This document shows, in pieces, positions 17,479 through 25,100 of a DNA stretch of 49,617 nucleotides. Made by a program: the position numbers and the translations under genes. Under the pieces are notes generated by a model. It had not been told where the DNA came from. It searched no databases and saw only the letters and a program-made list of their open reading frames with translations. The number at the start of each line of letters is the position of its first letter. Position 1 is the stretch's first letter. The stretch is from Streptomyces apocyni (GTDB taxonomy: Bacteria; Actinomycetota; Actinomycetes; Streptomycetales; Streptomycetaceae): assembly GCF_009739465.1 (NCBI RefSeq), contig NZ_WHOM01000037.1:1-49617 (forward strand), written 5' to 3'.

Positions 17479-19758
17479 ATGTCCAAGCTGTCCAAGCTGC
17501 CCAAGCTGCCCAAGCTCAGCGTGATCGTGTCCGGCCGTGACATCCAGGGTCATCTGGGCGAGTGCCTCAGCAGCCTCGCCGACCAGTCCTGCGACGAGCT
17601 GGAAGTGATCGTCGCCGTGACCGGCGACAACTCCCGTGCCCGCACGGAATCCCGCACCGCGAGCGACCCCCGCTTCACCTCCCTGCCCCTGTCCGACGGC
17701 ACCACCCCCACCGCCGCCAGGCGGGCAGGCGCGGACGCGGCCACCGGCGACTGGCTGCACTTCCTGGATGCCAAGGACAGCCTCCCCACGGGCGCGGCGG
17801 CGGCCATCGTCCAGCGCCTCGCCGAGCACGCGGAGGCGCCCGGCGCGGCAGACCGGGACGCCCCCGCCCCCGACGTCCTGGTGTTTGACCATGTACGCGC
17901 CTACTGGTGGGACCCGGCCCGCCCCAGCCTCGACACCAAGGTGCTGGCCCAGCCGGGCCGTGCCCTCGTCGACCTGGCCGACTTCCCCACGCTCCTGGAA
18001 CTCGCGCCGCTGCTCGGCAACCGCGTCCTGCGCACCGGCTTCCTGCGCGCGCACGCCCACCTCCTCACGGCGGGCGACGCGCTCTACTCCGCCTACGCCG
18101 CGCTCCTGCTCGCCGACCGCATCGCCTGCCTGGACCAGGTGGCCCTGATCGACCGCCAGTTGCGCCGCGCCAGCCTCCCGCCGCCCACGTACGACGAGCA
18201 CTTCGCGCCCTTCGCCGCGTACGCGAAGCTGCACGAGCTGGCGGCGGCCCGTCAGGCGCCGCCGCGGGTGCGTACCGCGCTCTACGAGCGGATGGTCGGC
18301 GACTATCTGCGGGTCATCGCCAGGCCAGGACTCCTGCCCGCCGACCTCGCCGCCCCGTACTTCCACCACGCCTCCGAGCACGCCAGCCGCTTCCGCCCCG
18401 ACGGCTACCAACGCCCCGACGGACTCGACGGCGTACGCCACCGGCTCCTGGAGCAGGACCAGTACACCCGGTACAAGGCGCTCCAAGCCGCCAACGGAAA
18501 GCGCCGCGCACTGCGGTCCGCGCTCAACGCCAGAAAGCGCAAGCTGAGCGCCAAGGCCCGCGACCACCGCTACCGCGGCGCCCTGTCCCGTCCCATCGAG
18601 CCGGAGCTGGCCGTCTTCTCCGCGTACTGGGACCGCGGCGTGGCCTGCAACCCGGCCGCCATCGCCGCGAAGCTGCGTGAACTCGCGCCCCACGTACACC
18701 CGGTGTGGGTGGTGAGCCAGGCCAAGGCGGCCCTGCTGCCGCCCGGCACGGACCACGTCATCCCGGGCACCCCGCGCTATCTGGAGGTGCTGGCCCGGGC
18801 CAAGTTCCTGGTCAACAACGTCAACTTCCCCGGTCTCCTGGTGAAACGGCCGGAGCAGGTCTTCGTCCAGACCCACCACGGCACTCCGCTCAAGCGCATG
18901 GGCCTGGACCAGCGCGAGTTCCCCGCCGCCGCCAAGGGCCTCAACTTCCGCGCCCTGCTGGCCCGCGTCGACAACTGGGACTACAGCGTCTCCGCGAACA
19001 GCCACTCGACCCGGACGTGGGAACGCGCCTACCCCTCTCGCTACGTCCCGCTCGACTACGGCTATCCACGCAACGACGTCCTCTACCAAGCCGACGCCGA
19101 CGACATCCGCGCCATCCGCGAACGCCTCGGTATCGCCCCCGGCAAGACGGCGATCCTGTACGCGCCGACGCACCGCGACTACGAGGCGGGCTGGACCCCG
19201 CGCCTGGACCTGGCGCGGCTCAGCGCCGACCTCGGCGATGACACCGTCCTGCTGGTGCGCGGCCACTACTTCTACGGTGGCGGCGCGGCCTCGCCACTGA
19301 CCCGGCTACGCCGCGGCGGACGGGTCATCGACGTCTCCACGTACGATCCGGTCGAGGAACTCCAACTCGCCGCTGACGCCCTGGTCACGGACTACTCGTC
19401 GATCATGTTCGACTACGCCAACCTGGACCGCCCGATCGTCATCTACGCCGACGACTGGGAGGTGTACGCCAGGGCCCGCGGCGTCTACTTCGACCTGCTC
19501 ACCGAGGCCCCGGGCCAGGTCGCCCGGAGCCAGGACGCGCTGACCGAGATCTTCACCTCGGGCGCCTGGCGCGACGAGGCGGCGGCCAAGCTGCGCGGCG
19601 CGTTCCGCCGCCGCTTCTGCGAGTTCGACGACGGGCGGGCCGCCGAGCGCGTGGTCCGTCGCGCCTTCCTCGGCGAGCGCGAGGAGGATCTGCCGCCGAT
19701 CGTGCCCGTCGAGGACCGCACACCCGCGCCGACCCCGGAAGAGGCCGCCCGCCGATGA
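17479..19758 (+). CDS. GT2-like / CDP-glycerol glycerophosphotransferase (TagF-like) fusion protein, second paralogue
   Basis: A 759-aa paralogue of the protein at 10674, colinear with it: the TagF His in QTHHGTPLKRMGL is again residue 467. The C-terminal half carries YAPTHRDY and VTDYSSIMFDYANLDRPIVIY, so the phosphotransferase half looks intact. The GT2-like N-terminus is more eroded: the usual VDDGSTD segment reads AVTGDNS, and the metal motif is D97-A-K99-D. It may therefore be non-catalytic and serve acceptor binding or scaffolding (inference). The ATG at 17479 follows GAAGGAG; translation opens with KLSKLPKLPKLS, encoded by 9-bp repeats (17482-17517). The next gene overlaps the stop by ATGA, indicating coupled expression. 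Confidence 0.88.
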   Translation: MSKLSKLPKLPKLSVIVSGRDIQGHLGECLSSLADQSCDELEVIVAVTGDNSRARTESRTASDPRFTSLPLSDGTTPTAARRAGADAATGDWLHFLDAKDSLPTGAAAAIVQRLAEHAEAPGAADRDAPAPDVLVFDHVRAYWWDPARPSLDTKVLAQPGRALVDLADFPTLLELAPLLGNRVLRTGFLRAHAHLLTAGDALYSAYAALLLADRIACLDQVALIDRQLRRASLPPPTYDEHFAPFAAYAKLHELAAARQAPPRVRTALYERMVGDYLRVIARPGLLPADLAAPYFHHASEHASRFRPDGYQRPDGLDGVRHRLLEQDQYTRYKALQAANGKRRALRSALNARKRKLSAKARDHRYRGALSRPIEPELAVFSAYWDRGVACNPAAIAAKLRELAPHVHPVWVVSQAKAALLPPGTDHVIPGTPRYLEVLARAKFLVNNVNFPGLLVKRPEQVFVQTHHGTPLKRMGLDQREFPAAAKGLNFRALLARVDNWDYSVSANSHSTRTWERAYPSRYVPLDYGYPRNDVLYQADADDIRAIRERLGIAPGKTAILYAPTHRDYEAGWTPRLDLARLSADLGDDTVLLVRGHYFYGGGAASPLTRLRRGGRVIDVSTYDPVEELQLAADALVTDYSSIMFDYANLDRPIVIYADDWEVYARARGVYFDLLTEAPGQVARSQDALTEIFTSGAWRDEAAAKLRGAFRRRFCEFDDGRAAERVVRRAFLGEREEDLPPIVPVEDRTPAPTPEEAARR

Positions 19759-21524
19759 GCCCTACAAACCCGACGAGCCGTACAAGCCCAACGAGCCAGA
19801 CCAGCCCGACCAGCCCGACCAGCCCGACCAGCAGCACGCCGCCCGACACCGCGGACACACCAGACGTCACCGTCACCGTGATCGTCTTCAACGACGCCGA
19901 GCGGCTGCCACGCGCCGTGGCCTCGCTGCGCCGCCAGACCCATCGCCGTATCGAGATCATCATCAGCGACGACCACTCCACCGACCGCACCCCCGAGGTG
20001 GCCCGGGCGCTGGCGGCGCGGGACGCGCGCATCCGGTTTCTGCGGCTCCCCGAGAACAGCGGCGGGTGTAGCGCCCCGCGCAACCGCGCCATGGACCTCG
20101 CCCGGGCCCCGTACCTGATGTTCCTCGACAGCGATGACGAACTCCCCGAGCGCGCCTGCGAACTGCTCCTGGCCGCCCACCGCGAGCGGCCCGTCGACTT
20201 CACCATGGGCCAGGTCGAGCGGGTCCGCGTCGACACCGGCGCCCGCTCCACCTGGATGCCCGACCTGGTCGCCGAGCGGCGTACGGTGGCGGGCGTCGAG
20301 GCCGAACCGCGGCTGCTGTTCGAGCACCTCTCCACCAGCAAGATGTACGCCAGGCGGTTCCTGGACCGGCACGCGCTGCGCTTCCCCGAGGGCATCCACT
20401 ACGAGGACCAGCTGTTCACGGCCCAGGCGTACTGCCTCGCCGAGGCCTTCACCATCGTGCCTGAGCCGGTCTACCGCTGGTATATCGAGCCCTACGCGGC
20501 CGCCGACGCCGCCTCCATCTCCAATCAGCGGCACAAGATCAGCAACGTCCGGGACCGTATCCACGTCCAGACCCTGATCGACGCCTTCCTCGTCGACAGC
20601 GGGCACGCCGCCCTGCGCGCGGACAAGGACTACAAGTTCCTGCGGCACGATGTCCGGATGTACGCGGGTGACCTGCCGTACCGCGACGAGACCTGGCTGC
20701 GGGAGTTCGCCGACACCGTCACCCCCTACCTCGCGGGGCTCGCCCCGGGCTCTTATGCCCGGCTGCCCCGCGCCGAGCGTGTGACGATCGCCCTGCTGCG
20801 GGAGGGGCGGCTCGCGGAGGCGGCGCTCGCCGCCCGCGGCATGGGCCACGGTGTGGGCCCGCGCGAGACCGTCACCGGCGCGGACGGCCGGGTGTACTGG
20901 GGTGGCCAGCTGCCGGGCTCCGCAGCGACCCGCCCAGAGCTCGACCTGACCAGCGAGGAGCTGGACACCCGGCCGTTCGCCGTCGCCCTGTTCCGGCACG
21001 AGATCACTCAGGTGGCGCCCGGCCCTGGCGCCACCGTGGATCTGCGGATCCGCAGCTACGACCCCGGGCTTCAGCTCGCCGTCGGCCCGCACCGGGCCGC
21101 ACTGCACCTCGCCCCGGCCGGTCGCCGCCTCACCCAGCACTTCCGCATCGACCCGGTACGGCCCGGCGTCTTCGAGGGCGCCGTCCGCCTCGACCTGGCC
21201 GCGGCCGCGCTGCCGGTGTACGGCTTCGACGGCGTACGCCACCCGGTCCTGGAGCTGGCGGAACAACGCCAGCGCAACAGCGGCCCGCTGCTCGCCCCGC
21301 TCGACTTCACTCCGCTGACGGCCGCCATCCACCGCCATCAGGTCACGGTCGAACCCGAGGGGCGCGGCGCCGGGCGCCTCCAGGTCCGCTGGGCGCCCAC
21401 CGGGGCGCTGGTGCGCGCCGCACGCCCTCTCGGCGACCGCCTCAGGGCTGGTCGTGCTGGAAGACCCAGGTCCGGTACACCAGGAAGCGGAACGCGGAGG
21501 CGAGCAGGATGCACAGTGCCTTAG
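19755..21524 (+). CDS. GT2 family glycosyltransferase with beta-rich C-terminal region
   Basis: A 589-aa GT-A glycosyltransferase translationally coupled (ATGA) to the upstream TagF-like gene. The N-terminus is a low-complexity TSPTSPTSPTS stretch from 9-bp repeats (ACCAGCCCG, 19800-19835). The catalytic domain follows: VTVIVFNDAERLPRAVASLRRQ, SDDHSTDRT, NSGGCSAPRN and an intact FLDSDD (Asp125, Asp127, Asp128), then STSKMYARRFLDRHALRF and YEDQLFTAQAY. The C-terminal about 250 residues look beta-rich, as in the relative at 14661, and suggest a TarS-like polymer glycosyltransferase (inference). The last 83 nt overlap the 3' end of the convergent gtrA-like gene, so the final about 27 residues (Arg/Gly-rich) may be a read-on tail. 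Confidence 0.85.
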   Translation: MSPTNPTSRTSPTSQTSPTSPTSPTSSTPPDTADTPDVTVTVIVFNDAERLPRAVASLRRQTHRRIEIIISDDHSTDRTPEVARALAARDARIRFLRLPENSGGCSAPRNRAMDLARAPYLMFLDSDDELPERACELLLAAHRERPVDFTMGQVERVRVDTGARSTWMPDLVAERRTVAGVEAEPRLLFEHLSTSKMYARRFLDRHALRFPEGIHYEDQLFTAQAYCLAEAFTIVPEPVYRWYIEPYAAADAASISNQRHKISNVRDRIHVQTLIDAFLVDSGHAALRADKDYKFLRHDVRMYAGDLPYRDETWLREFADTVTPYLAGLAPGSYARLPRAERVTIALLREGRLAEAALAARGMGHGVGPRETVTGADGRVYWGGQLPGSAATRPELDLTSEELDTRPFAVALFRHEITQVAPGPGATVDLRIRSYDPGLQLAVGPHRAALHLAPAGRRLTQHFRIDPVRPGVFEGAVRLDLAAAALPVYGFDGVRHPVLELAEQRQRNSGPLLAPLDFTPLTAAIHRHQVTVEPEGRGAGRLQVRWAPTGALVRAARPLGDRLRAGRAGRPRSGTPGSGTRRRAGCTVP

Positions 21525-21981
21525 CGATGTTCGAGCCGACCGGACTGTCCATGCCCAGACCGTGGTACGCGACGTAGAACAGGCCGCTCTCCACGGCCAC
21601 GCCCAGCCCGCTGAAGGCGAAGAAGAGCACGATCTGCCGCGTGCTGCGTGCGGACCGGTCCCGGTAGGCGAAGAACCGGAAGCCGAGGTAGTTGGTGCTG
21701 ATGGCGACGCAGCTGGCGGCGACCGTCGAGGCCATCGGTCCAAGACCGAGTCCGTGCAGCAGCAGGTTGAAGACCAGAACGTTGACGCCTACGCCGCTGC
21801 CGCCGACGATGCCGAACCTGACGACCTCCGCGCACAGCCGCCGCAGCCGTGCCCGTCCGGGCCGCCGCAGCCGCAGGGGCCCGGACGCGGGCGACGCGGG
21901 TGCGGGCACCCAGACGGCGGCAGCGGCGGCGGTCTCGGGCGCGCTGGAGCCACGGGGGCGTACGGTCGTCGGGTGGCTCAT
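21442..21981 (-). CDS. GtrA family membrane protein
   Basis: A 179-aa small membrane protein with four predicted hydrophobic segments (VVRFGIVGGSGVGVNVLVFNLLLHGLG; ASTVAASCVAISTNYLGFRFFAYRD; QIVLFFAFSGLGVAVESGLFYVAYHGLG; IAKALCILLASAFRFLVYRTWVF). This pattern, including the NYLGFRFFAYRD and FRFLVYRTWVF blocks, is typical of GtrA proteins, which are thought to help move polyprenyl-phosphate-linked sugars across the membrane. That job fits the neighbouring GT-C-like and TagF-like genes. The ATG at 21981 is preferred; upstream in-frame starts to 22053 lack support, and the ribosome site is weak. It is transcribed toward the GT2 gene, overlapping its 3' end. Confidence 0.85.
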   Translation of the reverse strand: MSHPTTVRPRGSSAPETAAAAAVWVPAPASPASGPLRLRRPGRARLRRLCAEVVRFGIVGGSGVGVNVLVFNLLLHGLGLGPMASTVAASCVAISTNYLGFRFFAYRDRSARSTRQIVLFFAFSGLGVAVESGLFYVAYHGLGMDSPVGSNIAKALCILLASAFRFLVYRTWVFQHDQP

Positions 21982-22097
21982 TTGCGTCACTTTAGCCGTA
22001 CTATCCGATTTTGAGCGGCATTGTGAATATGTACGCACTGCCGCTGTCGCCATGCCGCTGTCAGGCGGGCAGCCAACCGGCCCCCGCGGAGAGAGCG

Positions 22098-22133
22098 CCC
22101 CGGCCGGTGCCCCAGCCAGCGAACCGGCCGGGG
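22098..22133 (-). terminator. Terminator-like hairpin after the glutamate dehydrogenase gene
   Basis: Perfect 11-bp inverted repeat CCCCGGCCGGT (22098-22108) and ACCGGCCGGGG (22123-22133) with a 14-nt loop. It lies 25 nt past the gdh stop on the minus strand and before the gtrA-like gene. No T-run follows, as is common in high-GC terminators. Confidence 0.7.
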
Positions 22134-22157
22134 CACCTCACACCAGAACGTCAGCTG

Positions 22158-25100
22158 TCAGCTGTGCGTACGCAGCAGCGTCCGCATGGTCCGCATCGCC
22201 ACCGACAGGTTCGCCAGGTCGAACGCGTCCGAGCCCCGGATCTCGTCCAGCGTCGTCTTCGCCCGCCCCAGGATCGCGGCGTTCCGCCCCTCCCAGGCCT
22301 GGAAGCGCTGCTCCGGCGTAGCCGAGCCATCGCCCGCCGCCAGCACGTCCGAGGTGAGCGCCGCGTGCGCCGCGTACAGGTCCTCACGGATCGCCGCGCG
22401 CGCCATCGACTGCCAGCGGTCGTCCCGCGGCAGCGCGCTGATGCGGTCCATGAGCTGGGTGATCTGCAGGCGGTCGGCGAGGTCGTAGTAGACCTCGGCG
22501 ACCTCCATCGGGTCCTTGCCCATCCGCTCGCCGATCAGCACCACGTCCAGCGTCGGGAACGCCGAGGAGAACCCGGCGACCTGCTGCGCGAGGCCATCGG
22601 GCACCCCGGCGCCCGCCAGCTCGTCCCGGATCTGCTCGTACCACTCCAGGTCGGCGCCGCGCAGCAGCTTCGGAAGCTCGGCCCAGACCCGGCTGACGCC
22701 GTCGCTGAAGAAGCCGATGGTCTCGACCAGGTCCAGCGGCTGCGGCCGGTTGTTGAGCAGCCAGCGCGTACCGCGCTCGACCAGACGGCGCGAATGCAGC
22801 CTGATCCGGGTCTGGACGTCGGCCGCGACCTTGGTGTCCAGGGCCTCGACCGCGTCCCAGACCTCGCCGAGGCCGAAGATCTCCCGGGCCGCGGTGTGCG
22901 CCCGTACGACCTCTTCGAGCGAGGCGCCGGTCTCCTCACGCATCCGGTGCAGGAAGCTCGTACCGCCCGCGTTCACGGTGTCGTTGACCAGCACCGTGGT
23001 GACGATCTGACGCCGCAGCGCGTGGCCGTCGATCTGGTCGACGAACCGCTCGCGCAGCTGCGTCGGGAAGTACGCGTACAGCAGGCGCTGGAGGTACGGG
23101 TCGTCCGGCAGGTCGGTGGCGAAGAGCTCCTCGGCGACGGTGATCTTCGTGTACGCGAGGAGGACCGCGGTCTCCGGCTGGGTCAGCCCGCTTCCGTTGT
23201 TCAGCCGCTCGCGGATCTGCCGCTCGGTGGGCAGGAACTCCAGGGCCCGGTCCAGATGGCCGTCACGTACCAGGCGGCGCATAAAGCGCTGCTGGGCGTG
23301 GAGCATGCTGGCGGACTGCGCCCCGGCGAGCGCGAGCGCGGTGTTCTGCCCGTAGTTGGTGCGCAGTACCAGCGCGCCGACCTCGTCGGTCATCTCGGCG
23401 AGCAGCTTGTTGCGCTGCTTGATGGTCAGGTCGCCGTTGGCCACCACCGCGTTGAGCAGGATCTTGATGTTCACCTCATGGTCGGAGGTGTCCACCCCGG
23501 CGCTGTTGTCGATCGCGTCGTTGTTGATCTTGCCGCCGCGGCGTGCGAACTCGATGCGGCCGAGCTGGGTCAGGCCCAGGTTGCCGCCTTCGCCGACGAC
23601 CTTGACGCGCAGCTCGGAGCCGTTGACGCGGATCGCGTCGTTCGCCTTGTCACCGACGTCGGCGTCCGACTCGGTGCTCGCCTTCACATACGTGCCGATG
23701 CCGCCGTTCCACAGCAGGTCGACGGGGGCCTGCAGGACGGCCTTCATCAGTTCCGCGGGCGTCACCTTGGCGACCGAGGGGTCGATGCCGAGCGCCTCGC
23801 GGATCTGGGTGTTGAGCGTGATGGACTTGGCGCTGCGCGGGAAGATGCCGCCGCCCGTGGAGAGCAGGTCCTTGTCGTAGTCGGCCCAGCTGGAGCGCGG
23901 CAGCTCGAACAGGCGTCGCCGCTCGGCGTACGAGGTCGCCGCGTCCGGGTTCGGGTCGATGAAGATGTGCCGGTGGTCGAAGGCGGCGACCAGCCGGATG
24001 TGCTCGCTGAGCAGCATGCCGTTGCCGAACACGTCACCGGACATGTCGCCGACGCCGACCACGGTGAAGTCCTGGGTCTGGGTGTCGTGCCCGAGCTCGC
24101 GGAAGTGCCGCTTGACGGACTCCCAGGCGCCGCGGGCGGTGATGCCCATGCCCTTGTGGTCGTAGCCCGCGGAGCCTCCGGAGGCGAAGGCGTCGCCCAG
24201 CCAGAAGTTGTAGCTGCCCGCGACCTCGTTGGCGATGTCCGAGAACGTCGCGGTGCCCTTGTCGGCGGCGACCACCAGGTAGGTGTCGTCCTCGTCGTGG
24301 CGTACGACGTCGGAGGGCGGCACGACCTCGCCGGCCACCAGGTTGTCGGTGATGTCGAGCAGCGCCGAGATGAAGGTGCGGTAGCTGGCGACGCCCTCGG
24401 CCAGCCAGGCGTCGCGGTCCTTGGCCGGGTCGGGCAGCTGCTTGGCGACGAAGCCACCCTTGGCGCCGACGGGCACGATGACGGTGTTCTTGACCTCCTG
24501 CGCCTTGACCAGGCCGAGGATCTCCGTACGGAAGTCCTCCCGCCGGTCGGACCAGCGCAGACCACCGCGGGCGACCTTGCCGAAGCGCAGGTGCACGCCC
24601 TCGACCCGGGGTGAGTACACCCAGATCTCGAACGCGGGCCGGGGGGCGGGCAGGTCCGGGATGGCCTGCGGGTCGAACTTCATGGAGATGTACGGATGCG
24701 GCTTGCCGCCCTCGCCCTCCTGGAAGAAGTTCGTCCTGAGGGTGGCCTTGATGACGGTGAGGAACGACCGCAGGATGCGGTCCTCGTCCAGCGAGGCGAC
24801 CTGGTCCAGCGCGCCGTCCAGCTCCTCGAGCAGCCCGTCGATCAGCTCGGTGCCCGCGCGCTGGCGGTCCGGCGACATCCGGGCCTCGAAGAGGTGCACC
24901 AGCAGCCGGGTGGTGTGGACGTTGGTACGGAGGGTGTCCTCCATGTACGCCTGGCTGAACGTCGAACCGGCCTGACGCAGGTACTTGGCGTACGCCCGCA
25001 GCACCATCGCCTGCCGCCAGCCGAGACCGGCGCGCAGCACCAGGGCGTTCAGGCCGTCGTTCTCGGCCTTCCCCGTCCAGACGGCGGCGAACGCCTCCTG

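Noticed and set aside
22011..24614. 867-residue plus-strand open frame opposite glutamate dehydrogenase
   Set aside because: Composition is a shadow of the minus-strand gene; no ribosome site and no recognisable domain.
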